DNA of 64,000 bases. Source: an uncultured Halieaceae bacterium. GTDB taxonomy: Bacteria; Pseudomonadota; Gammaproteobacteria; Pseudomonadales; Halieaceae. The position numbers and the translations under genes are program-made. Shown here piece by piece: positions 54,225 through 62,537 of the stretch. The stretch spans positions 20,834 through 84,833 of the forward strand of contig CAJXNM010000006.1 of NCBI GenBank assembly GCA_913057135.1, in the 5' to 3' direction. The notes beneath the pieces were generated by a model that was not told where the DNA came from, made no database searches, and saw nothing but the letters and a program-made list of their open reading frames with translations. The stretch's first letter is position 1; the number at the start of each line of letters is the position of its first letter.

Positions 54225-55331
54225 TTATCGGCTAATGGCCGCCGACTTTATTTGTGCCCAAACCCGCGATCCCACGTGCAATTTCAAGTGTTCGGCGGAT
54301 CGGCGAGTCACGTGTGCCAACAGCGTCTGCCGTCCGGCTTTCAGATGAATCAATACTGTAGGCTCTGTCGTTGACTCGACGATATCCGTAACGGTAGCGG
54401 GGAGTCGGTTAACAATACTGCTGTCGGTGTGGTCACTTAAGGCCACGCTTACATCCCGCGCCAAGATGCGCATCCTGACCCTCTGACCCACCTGGTGTTC
54501 GCTCGCCGGCAGCCAAGTATCCATATCACCGCAACGTATGTTCATTAACTGCCACTGGTTATCCACTGAGCTGACAACACCCTCCCAGATAACCCCAGTA
54601 CTGCCGTCGGCATCCAGTGGTATATCGGGGCTTGAGAACACGTCAGCAACCGATCCCTGTGCCACGACCTTGCCTTGCTCGAGAATGACTGCGCCATCGG
54701 CCAAGCGCATGACCTCATCGATGGCATGACTTACATAAATAACAGGCACCTTTAGTTCTGATCGAAGGCTTTCTAGGTAGGGCAATATGTCGAGTCGGCG
54801 TCGGGTATCGAGTGCCGCCAAGGGCTCATCCATTAGCAGGATATCTGGTGCCACTAACAGTGCTCGGGCAATGGCTACTCGCTGTCGCTCACCGCCAGAG
54901 AGGGTGTGGGGTAAGCGCCCGAGCAGTGAACCAATATCCATGAGCTCAACGAGTTCACAGAAGTGCCGATTATCCTTGCTACGACGCCCGCGTTTCATCC
55001 CATAGCGCAAATTGCCCTCGGCGCTTAAATGAGGAAAAAGACTCGATTCTTGAAACACATAGCCAATAGCCCGGCGGTGGGTGGCCAGAAAATAGTCATC
55101 CCGTTGCCAGCATTGGCCGTTGAGGTAGCAGTGACCAATCTGCGCGCGCTCAAGGCCAGCAATGCAGCGCAGCACCGTGGTTTTACCTGAGCCCGAGGGG
55201 CCAAACAGAGCGGTAATACCCGAGCCCGGCAGCGTTACATCGATATCAAGCGCGAAGGCATCCGCGCCGTTACCACGCATTAACTGGAAACGCAGATCTA
55301 AGCCGGTGTTTTGGGAGGCTGTGTTATCCAT
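54225..55331 (-). CDS. modC: Molybdate ABC transporter ATP-binding protein
   Basis: 368 residues. Walker A GPSGSGKTT at 44-52, signature LSGGERQRVAIARAL, Walker B DILLMDEPLAALD, H-loop YVSHAIDEV, then a C-terminal Mop/TOBE domain (LPATVTDIVESTTEPTVLIHL) that binds molybdate. It drives uptake by ModB and ModA. Last gene of a long minus-strand run. The gap to modB is 13 nt. Confidence 0.94.
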   Translation of the reverse strand: MDNTASQNTGLDLRFQLMRGNGADAFALDIDVTLPGSGITALFGPSGSGKTTVLRCIAGLERAQIGHCYLNGQCWQRDDYFLATHRRAIGYVFQESSLFPHLSAEGNLRYGMKRGRRSKDNRHFCELVELMDIGSLLGRLPHTLSGGERQRVAIARALLVAPDILLMDEPLAALDTRRRLDILPYLESLRSELKVPVIYVSHAIDEVMRLADGAVILEQGKVVAQGSVADVFSSPDIPLDADGSTGVIWEGVVSSVDNQWQLMNIRCGDMDTWLPASEHQVGQRVRMRILARDVSVALSDHTDSSIVNRLPATVTDIVESTTEPTVLIHLKAGRQTLLAHVTRRSAEHLKLHVGSRVWAQIKSAAISR

Positions 55332-55344
55332 GGGCTTACACTGC

Positions 55345-56028
55345 TCAGTGGGCCCGTGAGGCTGAAGGGGTTTTTTGCAGACCGTACAGCATCAGCAGTA
55401 GTAGAAACGAAAACACGACTAAGCCACCTGATAACCAATGGGCCCTGGCATAGTCGAGTGCCTCGACATGGTCATACAGCAATACCGAGATTACCCGTGT
55501 CTCCTCGGGAATGTTGCCGCCAATCATCAATACCACCCCAAACTCGCCCACCGTGTGGGCGAACCCCAGGGCTGCCGCGGTGATAAAACCTGATCGAGCC
55601 ATGGGGAGAACAACCGATACAAATCGATCCCAGGGGCCGGCTCCAAGGGTGGCGGCCACCTCTAGGGGACGTTCACCCAAGGCGAGTAGCGCGTTGTAAA
55701 GCGGTTGAACGACGAATGGCAGCGAGTAAATCACGGAGCCCACAACCAATCCCCAAAAGGTAAATACCAAGCTGCCCATACCCAAGCTTTGGGTCAGTTG
55801 CCCAAGCCAGCCCTGCGGCGCCATAAAAAGGAGTAGGTAAAAGCCCATGACGGTTGGAGGCAAAACCAGTGGCATGGCGATAATGGCTGCGACCGGACGT
55901 CGCCACCACGAGTGTGTATGGGCCAGCCACCAGGCAATGGGGGTGCCGATGACTAGCAGGACGGCTGTGACGGTGGAGGCCAATTGCGCTGTAAGCCAAA
56001 TGGCACTGAGATCGCTATGGCTTAGCAT
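55345..56028 (-). CDS. modB: Molybdate ABC transporter permease
   Basis: 227 residues with five to six membrane helices. The ABC-coupling loop AATLGAGPWDRFVSVVLPMARSG is the EAA motif, and FAHTVGEFGVVLMIGGNIPEETR is typical of ModB. It starts 3 nt after modA. Confidence 0.94.
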   Translation of the reverse strand: MLSHSDLSAIWLTAQLASTVTAVLLVIGTPIAWWLAHTHSWWRRPVAAIIAMPLVLPPTVMGFYLLLFMAPQGWLGQLTQSLGMGSLVFTFWGLVVGSVIYSLPFVVQPLYNALLALGERPLEVAATLGAGPWDRFVSVVLPMARSGFITAAALGFAHTVGEFGVVLMIGGNIPEETRVISVLLYDHVEALDYARAHWLSGGLVVFSFLLLLMLYGLQKTPSASRAH

Positions 56029-56031
56029 GGC

Positions 56032-56790
56032 TTAGGGCGCTACCGTGTAGCCGTGGCGCGCAATGATGCTGCGTGCCTGTTCGCTTTGCAGAAATTCCCA
56101 GAACGCCAGTGCGCCCTCCTTGTCTGCCGCTGGGCGCAGCAACACGGCCTGTTGCGCAATGGGTCGATGGAGCGAAGAGGGGACGTGCCAGACAGCCCCG
56201 TATATTTCGGCTGGTCCATTCCTTAGCTGCGCCAATGCCACAAAACCAGCATCGGCGGCACCGCTGGCGATAAACTGGTAGGTCTGCGCAATGTTCTCCC
56301 CCAAAACCCACCTCTCTCGGGTAATGTCGGTTAGCTTGAAGTGTTCTAGTACATCAGCGGCGGCGGTGCCATAGGGTGCCAGACGGGGGTTGGCCAAGGC
56401 CAGCCGCGTGATACCGCCTGTTTCTAATAAAGCAGGACCATCGTCGATGGCTGTCAGCTTGGGGGCCCAAAGGGCGAGTGCGCCCAGAGCATAGGTAAAG
56501 CGCGCACCGGGTTGGGTGAGACCTGATCGCTCTAGGGCAGCAGGTTTTTCCGTGTCAGCAGATAAGAAGATATCGAAGGGTGCGCCATGTTGAATCTGAG
56601 CGTACAGCTTGCCCGATGACCCCGATGACATGACCACCTGATGGTCGTGTTGCTGCTCAAAGCGCTCAACTAAGGCCGCCAGTGTTTGGGTGAAATTGGC
56701 GGCAACGGCCACGTGAATAGGCTCAGCCTGTGCACTGGTAGACGGGCTGGCCCAGAGTAATAGGAGCGCACAAGGTAGCCAGGCAAACAC
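56032..56790 (-). CDS. modA: Molybdate-binding periplasmic protein
   Basis: 252 residues from GTG 56790: signal peptide VFAWLPCALLLLWASPSTSAQA, then IHVAVAANFTQTLAALVERF with the oxyanion-binding Ser/Asn region, MSSGSSGKLYAQI and GAPFDIFLSADTEKP. All are ModA motifs. A longer reading to 56880 lies inside the antiporter gene; the GTG 4 nt after that gene's stop is preferred. AGAG precedes it weakly. Confidence 0.9.
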   Translation of the reverse strand: MFAWLPCALLLLWASPSTSAQAEPIHVAVAANFTQTLAALVERFEQQHDHQVVMSSGSSGKLYAQIQHGAPFDIFLSADTEKPAALERSGLTQPGARFTYALGALALWAPKLTAIDDGPALLETGGITRLALANPRLAPYGTAAADVLEHFKLTDITRERWVLGENIAQTYQFIASGAADAGFVALAQLRNGPAEIYGAVWHVPSSLHRPIAQQAVLLRPAADKEGALAFWEFLQSEQARSIIARHGYTVAP

Positions 56791-56794
56791 GGGT

Positions 56795-57964
56795 TCAGTC
56801 TCTGCGCAGGCGGTCGCTGATGGCAATGGGCGTTGGGAAATTGAGCACCACGATATAGCTAGATGCCAGTAGGGTGACAATCGTGGTGGCTTGAATCAGT
56901 GTGCTTGCCTCGGGGGATAGGGCCCCCGCGTTTAAAGCCACAAAGCCAATGAGCAGAGCGAACTCGCTGCACTGGCCCAAACGGAAACCTAAATTCCAGG
57001 CCAGTTTGGGTGATTCGCTGACCCCCCGTAGCAGCCCATTGTAAATGAGGGGTTTGAGTGCCAGTAGTACCACGGCCATGGTCGTCGCGGCCAATGCAAC
57101 CTGGGGCAGGGTGGCCAGATTAAATTGGGCGCCCACGGCAAAAAAGAAGATGACCAAGAAGAAGTCCCGTAGGGGCTTCAAACTGACAGCAATGTATTGG
57201 GCAATGGGACTGGTGGCTACGGCTACGCCGGCCATAAACGCACCAATCTCGGCGGAGAGCCCCAGTAGCGCAGCCACCTCGGCAACCCCTAAGCACCAAC
57301 CGACCGACAGCAGAAAAATATATTCATGGTAGCGATCGAAGCGGCTAATCAGTGGAATGAGAGCAAACTTCACCAGCGCCCAACAACCCGCACCCAGTAC
57401 CGGCAGCAGCGCCAGGGGTTTAAGTAGTGCCAGCCACTCGACGTTGCTACCGGTGCCGCTTTGCAAAACCACCAACACAATAATGGCCAGGAGATCTTGA
57501 AACAGCAGCAGTGCCACCAGAACCTCGCCCAAGTGGCGATGATGGAGCACCGTGGTTGGCAGCAGTTTGATGCCGATGATGGTTGAGGAGAACATCAGCG
57601 CTGCACCGATAATCAGTGCATCTTGTTGGCCGAAGCCGAATAGACGTGCCATGCCCCAGGCGCTGCCCGCAAAGGCCAGAGAACTGATCACTGCCACAAA
57701 GGTCGATTGTTTCAAGCTGCTGATAAGGGTCTTCGGTTGCATATCGAGACCCAGCAAAAACAACAGAAAAATGATGCCTATGTGTCCCGCATCGGCCACT
57801 AAATCGACGTTGTTAATGATGCCACTGCCATACGGCCCCAAGAGGGCACCCAAGGCAATATAGGCGATGATGATGGGCTGGCGGGTATACAGGGCCGCTG
57901 AAGCGAAAGCGGCGGCCCCTAGAAAAATGGCAGCAAACGTAAAGGTGATGCTGCCACTGTCCAT
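56795..57964 (-). CDS. CPA2-family monovalent cation/proton antiporter (KefB-type membrane domain)
   Basis: 389 residues, about 12 helices, including LFLLGLDMQPK and AALLGLSAEIGAFMAGVAVA. It lacks the TrkA-N domain of KefB/KefC and ends after the last helix, so it is the short form. It would exchange K+ or Na+ for H+ in the inner membrane. Located between DUF934 and modA; why a cation antiporter is linked to sulfite and molybdate genes is unclear. Confidence 0.87.
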   Translation of the reverse strand: MDSGSITFTFAAIFLGAAAFASAALYTRQPIIIAYIALGALLGPYGSGIINNVDLVADAGHIGIIFLLFLLGLDMQPKTLISSLKQSTFVAVISSLAFAGSAWGMARLFGFGQQDALIIGAALMFSSTIIGIKLLPTTVLHHRHLGEVLVALLLFQDLLAIIVLVVLQSGTGSNVEWLALLKPLALLPVLGAGCWALVKFALIPLISRFDRYHEYIFLLSVGWCLGVAEVAALLGLSAEIGAFMAGVAVATSPIAQYIAVSLKPLRDFFLVIFFFAVGAQFNLATLPQVALAATTMAVVLLALKPLIYNGLLRGVSESPKLAWNLGFRLGQCSEFALLIGFVALNAGALSPEASTLIQATTIVTLLASSYIVVLNFPTPIAISDRLRRD

Positions 57965-57972
57965 AATCTACC

Positions 57973-58473
57973 TCATTCGATAGTGGCCTCGGCGGGGGGT
58001 GTAGCCGCAGGCGATTGGGTTGTCAGTATTCGGGGGGCGGCTTCGTGGAGCAGCGATTGATACCGAATACTAAAGGGTTTTAACAGGTTTACCACGGTGT
58101 GCTCTTGGGTGCCCTCGGGCAGTTCAAAGGCGTTAAAACCACAGCGCACAAGGTAATGTAACTGATCTTGAAGAATGCGTCCTGTGGCCCGTATTTCACC
58201 GGTAAAACCCATCTCTCGCAAGCGCCGTCCAATACTGAAGCCGCGACCGTCGTTGATATCGTCAAATACGATATCAATACGCTCGATGTCCTGCAGTACG
58301 TCGACTAATGCCTGAGGATCATCGGCGGTTGTAAGTCCCACGACGTCGCCCACCACAGCTGCACTCTCGCCCGCAGCTATCCAATCGGCCATGGCCACAG
58401 GGGCGGGTGTGCTGGGGGCAGCCTCAAGCCAGTTCGGCTGCCCACTGACGGTATCAAGCAACAGCAGCGGCAT
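57973..58473 (-). CDS. DUF934 protein linked to sulfite reductase
   Basis: 166 residues. The core LVDVLQDIERIDIVFDDINDGRGFSIGRRLRE and GEIRATGRILQDQLHYLVRCGFNAFEL is diagnostic for DUF934. It starts with a 20-bp overlap inside the end of the sulfite reductase gene, as in many proteobacteria; a role in sulfite reduction (electron transfer or assembly) is inferred from context. AGAGG lies 10 nt before ATG 58473. An extension to 58569 is wholly inside the sulfite reductase gene. Confidence 0.86.
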   Translation of the reverse strand: MPLLLLDTVSGQPNWLEAAPSTPAPVAMADWIAAGESAAVVGDVVGLTTADDPQALVDVLQDIERIDIVFDDINDGRGFSIGRRLREMGFTGEIRATGRILQDQLHYLVRCGFNAFELPEGTQEHTVVNLLKPFSIRYQSLLHEAAPRILTTQSPAATPPAEATIE

Positions 58474-60139
58474 GGGCAGGTACCTCTGTGTGGATGTTGG
58501 CGGGTTGGTAAACGGCGCGCTTGAAGGGCTCGATACCGACCCGGTGGCAGGTGTCAATAAAGTGCTCATCCTCCTCGCGCAGCGCTACATAGGTTTGCAA
58601 CACGGTCTCTATCACCACGGGAATTTCCTCTGCACTGAAGGAAGGGCCTAAGATTTTACCGAGCTGTGAGTTATCGGCTTGCTTGCCCCCTAACGACACC
58701 TGGAAAAATTCGGCGCCTTTTTTATCGACGCCTAAAATACCGATGTGACCAATATGATGATGGCCGCAGGCATTCATGCAGCCTGAAATATTTAGCTCGA
58801 TGGGACCAAGATCGTGAAGGTAGTCCACATCATCGAAACGCTCCTGAATGGCAAGGGCCACGGGAATGGAGCGGGCATTCGCTAAATTACAAAAATCGCC
58901 GCCGGGGCAGCAGATGAGATCGGCCAGAGTGCCCCCATTGGCTTTGGCTAGCCCGTGGGTTTGCAATGCTTGCCACAACGCAAAGAGCGCATGCTCGGGT
59001 ACATCCGCCAGCACCATGTTCTGATGGTGGCTGTTGCGGACCTCGCCGAAGCTGAAGCGATCTGCCAAATCGGCGATGGCATCGAGCTGATCGGCACTGA
59101 TGTCACCGGGCGCCTGGCCGTGTCCTTTAAGAACAACAGTGACCGCGCGATAGCCGGGTTGTTTGTGTGCGTGGGTGTTATGCCGAAGCCACTGCTTAAA
59201 GATGGGGTTCTGAGGTAGCTCTGGGTCGCTGCCTGTGAAGTCTTGATAGGGCATGGGACTGAAATGGGCGCGCGCGGCGGCGAGTGTCGACGCTGGCAGC
59301 TGCATGACGCCCTCTTTTAGGTGCTGCCACTCGTCATGAACCGACTGTCGGAACGCATCAACGCCCATGGCTTTGATAAGTATTTTGATACGTGCCTTGT
59401 ATTTGTTGTCCCGTCGGCCCAGCCGGTTGTATACCCTCAAAATGGCTTCGAGATAGGTCAGCATGTGTTCAATGGGCAGCCACTCTTCGAGTACGCTACC
59501 GATGACCGGTGTGCGTCCCAGGCCGCCACCGACGATGACACGTACCCCCAGGGACCCCGCGTCGTTACGATGCAGCGCAAGGCCCACATCGTGGGCGTAG
59601 ATAGCGGCACGATCTTGCAGGCTGCCGCAGACCGCAATTTTGAACTTACGGGGTAGATACGCAAACTCTGGGTGTAGTGTGGACCACTGCCGAATGAGCT
59701 CGCAGTAGGGGCGAGGGTCTTCCGTTTCGTCCGGCGCAATGCCGGCAAAATGATCGGTGGTGGTATTTCGAATACAGTTGCCACTGGTTTGAATGCAGTG
59801 CATATCAACGTCGGCTAATTCGTCGAGAATATCGGGAATCGCTTCCAGTGCCGGCCAGTTAATCTGTAGGTTCTGGCGAGTGCTGACATGGGCGTAGCTG
59901 CGGTCGTAGCGACGGGTGATGGCGGCGATCTTGCGCAGCTGCACGCTGTTCATAAGTCCGTAAGGCACCGCAATACGCAGCATGGGTGCATGCCGTTGTA
60001 TGTAGAGACCATTTTGCAGGCGGAGGGGGCGAAACTCCTCTTCACTCAGCTCGCCCGCAAGGTAGCGATTGAGTTGCTCGCGGAACTGCTGAGCGCGCTC
60101 GCGCACCAAGCGTTTGTCATCGTCGTGATAGGTGTACAC
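58454..60139 (-). CDS. cysI: Nitrite/sulfite reductase hemoprotein, CysI type
   Basis: 561 residues. Two ferredoxin-like halves; siroheme-[4Fe-4S] ligands lie in LICCPGGDFCNLA (about 411-417) and NISGCMNACGHH (about 453-457). The active-site Arg-rich segment YAHVSTRQNLQINW is present. Reduces sulfite to sulfide for cysteine synthesis; context with DUF934 favours sulfite over nitrite. First gene of the minus-strand run to modC. Confidence 0.92.
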   Translation of the reverse strand: MYTYHDDDKRLVRERAQQFREQLNRYLAGELSEEEFRPLRLQNGLYIQRHAPMLRIAVPYGLMNSVQLRKIAAITRRYDRSYAHVSTRQNLQINWPALEAIPDILDELADVDMHCIQTSGNCIRNTTTDHFAGIAPDETEDPRPYCELIRQWSTLHPEFAYLPRKFKIAVCGSLQDRAAIYAHDVGLALHRNDAGSLGVRVIVGGGLGRTPVIGSVLEEWLPIEHMLTYLEAILRVYNRLGRRDNKYKARIKILIKAMGVDAFRQSVHDEWQHLKEGVMQLPASTLAAARAHFSPMPYQDFTGSDPELPQNPIFKQWLRHNTHAHKQPGYRAVTVVLKGHGQAPGDISADQLDAIADLADRFSFGEVRNSHHQNMVLADVPEHALFALWQALQTHGLAKANGGTLADLICCPGGDFCNLANARSIPVALAIQERFDDVDYLHDLGPIELNISGCMNACGHHHIGHIGILGVDKKGAEFFQVSLGGKQADNSQLGKILGPSFSAEEIPVVIETVLQTYVALREEDEHFIDTCHRVGIEPFKRAVYQPANIHTEVPAHAAAVA

Positions 60140-60232
60140 AGGCTCACCAAAAATCTTTGATTTCGGCTGCGCTTTATTTCACACTATGGGCGGTTTTTAT
60201 ATAGCCAAACTAGATTGTTTTGGAGATTAGAA

Positions 60233-60343
60233 ATGTCTAAAAGTAATATGTCGGATGGTTCAGCAGATGCACTGGCCGCTGCGGCCTTGGTCTGTGTTGC
60301 CATCACCTGGATGTTTCTCTGGCTGGGCGGTATGCCCCACTGA
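60233..60343 (+). CDS. 36-residue small membrane protein
   Basis: ATG with GGAG 7 nt upstream, encoding a short polar start (MSKSNMSDGSADA), one hydrophobic helix (LAAAALVCVAITWMFLWLGG) and MPH. Divergent from cysI. I do not recognise a family. The strong ribosome site and well-formed helix support a real single-pass membrane peptide. It might be an accessory subunit of a membrane complex, but no partner is evident. Confidence 0.55.
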   Translation: MSKSNMSDGSADALAAAALVCVAITWMFLWLGGMPH

Positions 60344-60358
60344 GAGGCTGTCGGCGGG

Positions 60359-60613
60359 TTACTGACCCGCCAATACAAATTGCACAATCATCATGACACC
60401 GCCAATGAACAGGGCGGTGAAGACAATACCGGCAACAATAAAAATACCCGCATTGCCTTGGTTGAAGTCACGTTCCCGATTTTTTGAGCTCTGCACCCCA
60501 AGCGCTGCCGCAAAGACGCTCTGCAGCAGGGCTTTTGTCGAGATTTTGCCATTTGATGGGAGTTGCTCAGTGGATTGTTCGGTGTCCCGTGGCGCGGCGT
60601 GTTGATCAGTCAT
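60359..60613 (-). CDS. DUF2970 small membrane protein
   Basis: 84 residues: helical segment LLQSVFAAALGVQSSKNRERDF, the DUF2970 signature, then a membrane helix GIFIVAGIVFTALFIGGVMMIVQF. Function unknown. ATG 60613 is used; a TTG five codons earlier (60628) is also possible. Convergent with the 36-residue gene. From here to 60754 there is no supported gene. Confidence 0.82.
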   Translation of the reverse strand: MTDQHAAPRDTEQSTEQLPSNGKISTKALLQSVFAAALGVQSSKNRERDFNQGNAGIFIVAGIVFTALFIGGVMMIVQFVLAGQ

Positions 60614-60840
60614 ACAGCGGTTATCCAATCGATAAGAGTGTTTTGTGGGCTCGCTTATTCCGTTTCGTTCGCGGCTTATTGCCTAATCGAAACCACGTGC
60701 GTAGTGTACCCGAATTCAAAGCTTATCAAGGTCAATCAACACACTCACCTTTTGTTACTTCGATTGCTTAAACACCCTGACGTAGTCAATGTCCAATGGT
60801 TGGTAGTCGATCTGGTGACCGACTCTACTTGCTTGAAGAA

Positions 60841-60912
60841 TCACTGTACCCCTTGATTCGCCTTTGACTTTTTGCGCACCTCGCAGATGACGTTGGTATC
60901 AGCTAAATACAT
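60841..60912 (-). pseudogene. Remnant of VapC/FitB PIN-domain toxin
   Basis: ATG 60912 opens MYLADTNVICEVRKKSKANQGVQ and then TGA. DTNV with the following Glu is the PIN-domain metal-binding start, and FFKQV just after the stop fits the usual continuation (GVxxFF). The rest of the about 130-residue domain is gone. It overlaps the antitoxin remnant by 14 bp, as in intact pairs. Confidence 0.75.
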
Positions 60913-61123
60913 GGTCGATTCCAACGCTATCCTCTTCCCGTTGGAAGTCCGCATCCTGTCCGACATTGGGCATGGATTTAAGTGCTTCGGCAAAGCTCTT
61001 GCCCTTTGGTTTTAGCAATAGCATCTCGAGTAAGGCGCGATGTTCTGCCTCGGCACTTCTGCCATGTTGTGCCGCACGTTACTTGAGTGCATCAACAATG
61101 CGCTGATCCAAGTTTCTAACCAC
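60899..61123 (-). pseudogene. Remnant of FitA/VapB ribbon-helix-helix antitoxin
   Basis: One frame reads VVRNLDQRIVDALK, stop, RAAQHGRSAEAEHRALLEMLL and continues to TGA at 60899. This matches FitA-type antitoxins, in which LKxRAAxHGRSAEAE is unbroken, so the in-frame TAA stands where Gln (CAA) is expected. No ATG remains; only GTG 61123. The gene is inactivated by at least one nonsense change. Confidence 0.78.
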
Positions 61124-61402
61124 TGAATTAACTATATCGCGATCCTATTTGCGCACAACCGATGTTATGGCAACGACAGCGATCCACCCACATTGGTGCA
61201 ATAATTGATCGCAACGATCATTCCAGGGCCGGTATTGAGCAAGATAACCGACTTATCCGGTGGCGGCAGTGCCTTCCGACCTTCGTCTGCTGTTGGCCGA
61301 ATTCGGGTGGTTGGATCTGGTCCATGGAGTGTCTGCTTGTGAGAAAGCCGACGCTCGCCAAAAGCTAGGTGAACGTGTGCTATCGACTAAATTAGTCAAG
61401 GG
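61124..61402. other. Degraded intergenic region
   Basis: No intact gene recognised. Short open stretches on the plus strand (for example the one whose translation contains LLLAEFGWLDLVHG) give no family match and have no ribosome site. It lies between a dead and a live toxin-antitoxin locus and is probably insertion debris. Confidence 0.5.
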
Positions 61403-61702
61403 CTAGCTCTCGAGCATGTAGGCGCGAAGTAGCTTCTGTTCTCGCAAAACAAAGAGCAAAAACACCTGGGTGTCATCTAAACGATAGAAAATGCGACACG
61501 GTGGGACGACGATTTCTCTGTATACAGAATTGGGAAGCTCTGGGGGAATTCGTCCTGATCGAGGAAAATCCTGCAAGCGTTTGGTTTTGTCCAACACTGT
61601 TTTTACTAGCAGGCTTGCAGCGGCAGGATCATCCAAAGCGATATATTCTGCTATTGCGTCTAACTCTTGAAGAGCGGGCTCGGTCCAAATTACCTCAGCC
61701 AT
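61403..61702 (-). CDS. parE: ParE/RelE-family toxin
   Basis: 99 residues. WTEPALQELDAIAEYIALDDPAAASLLV and FPRSGRIPPELPNSVYREIVVPPCRIFYRLDD are classic ParE blocks. The target may be gyrase (ParE) or mRNA (RelE); the sequence favours ParE. It overlaps the antitoxin end by 13 bp. Confidence 0.9.
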   Translation of the reverse strand: MAEVIWTEPALQELDAIAEYIALDDPAAASLLVKTVLDKTKRLQDFPRSGRIPPELPNSVYREIVVPPCRIFYRLDDTQVFLLFVLREQKLLRAYMLES

Positions 61703-61947
61703 TTACTCAGTTTCTCTCTAGCCTCACTTTGGCTGTATATCCTCTTTTCAAGTACAGCTCGTTCCCCTCGCGAGAGTCCCTCAAGCAGTTCTAGCCGACG
61801 CTGCATGAACTCGTAGTCCTCAACATCCACAAGATAAGCCGATGGTTTGCCATGCTCGGTAATCAATACCGGCTCTTTGGATAAATTCAGGTCCGCCAAT
61901 ATTTTTGTGGCTTGGCGCTTGAGATTGGTAACTAATTCAACTTTCAT
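61690..61947 (-). CDS. Phd/YefM-family antitoxin
   Basis: 85 residues: DNA-binding VTNLKRQATKILADLN, then EPVLITEHGKPSAYLVDVEDYEFM, the Phd core, and a charged C-terminus that binds toxin. ATG 61947 has AGAGG 5 nt upstream; a longer frame to 62058 would cross the operator. First gene of the pair. Confidence 0.91.
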   Translation of the reverse strand: MKVELVTNLKRQATKILADLNLSKEPVLITEHGKPSAYLVDVEDYEFMQRRLELLEGLSRGERAVLEKRIYSQSEAREKLSKWLR

Positions 61948-61965
61948 AGACACCTCTCGGCTCGA

Positions 61966-61987
61966 AAGTGTCACTGTAGTGATACTT
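61966..61987. promoter_or_regulatory. Autoregulatory operator of the Phd/ParE module
   Basis: AAGT-n-TCACT-nn-AGTGA-n-ACTT forms a 22-bp dyad with mismatches only at the spacer positions, 19 bp upstream of the antitoxin ATG. Phd-type antitoxins bind such sites with their toxin as co-repressor. Confidence 0.6.
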
Positions 61988-62171
61988 TTTGAGTGGGGCA
62001 AGTGCCGGATATAAGAGTTGGTGAACGGGCAGTCAAGGAAGTCTCGGAGAGGGCGCATTGCAGAGCCAATCGATCACGCGTCACTCCAAACACGTTCTCG
62101 CCACCGGCATGCGTCTCCAGTTAATTTAGCCCAATAAACATTAGTTGCGCTCCAACAATGTGTATGCAAAC

Positions 62172-62187
62172 ATACGTATATCCGTAT
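62172..62187. promoter_or_regulatory. Candidate ArsR operator
   Basis: ATACG-TATATC-CGTAT, an inverted repeat 18 bp before the arsR ATG in an AT-rich stretch. ArsR dimers bind AT-rich dyads at this position and leave when arsenite binds. Confidence 0.5.
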
Positions 62188-62204
62188 TTATCAGTCCAAG
62201 TGAC

Positions 62205-62537
62205 ATGCAGCCCTCGGTTTTCTACAAATGTCTTGCTGACGATACACGTCTGCGTCTGCTGCTTTTGCTCGTGGATCAGAAGCGTTTGTGCGTTTGCGAT
62301 TTGCATGAGGCGCTGGATATCAGCCAGCCCAAGGCGTCGCGCCACCTCGCCGACTTACGCAAATGCGGTTTGGTCCTTGATGAGAGAGAGGGGCGCTGGA
62401 TGTATTACCGATTGCATCCCGAATTACCAGAATGGGCGCGCCACGTCATTCGTTTGACTAAGGCCGCGAATGCCGACTGCATCCGAGAGTGTGAGGTGCG
62501 TTTAAACCGGTTCCGAGTTTGTGAGGACGACGAATGA
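62205..62537 (+). CDS. arsR: ArsR-family arsenite-responsive repressor
   Basis: 110 residues. The helix-turn-helix SQPKASRHLADLRKCGLVLDEREGRWMYYRL is typical, and LCVCDLHEAL holds the Cys-x-Cys metalloid sensor. ATG 62205 gives the standard N-terminus (MQPSVFYKCLADDTRLRLLL); the frame is open to 62145 but passes through the operator. Overlaps arsC by 4 bp. Confidence 0.93.
   Translation: MQPSVFYKCLADDTRLRLLLLLVDQKRLCVCDLHEALDISQPKASRHLADLRKCGLVLDEREGRWMYYRLHPELPEWARHVIRLTKAANADCIRECEVRLNRFRVCEDDE

Noticed and set aside
61162..61368. 68-codon plus-strand frame between the toxin-antitoxin loci
   Set aside because: No ribosome site, odd Trp/Cys-rich composition, no match in any frame that I could name.
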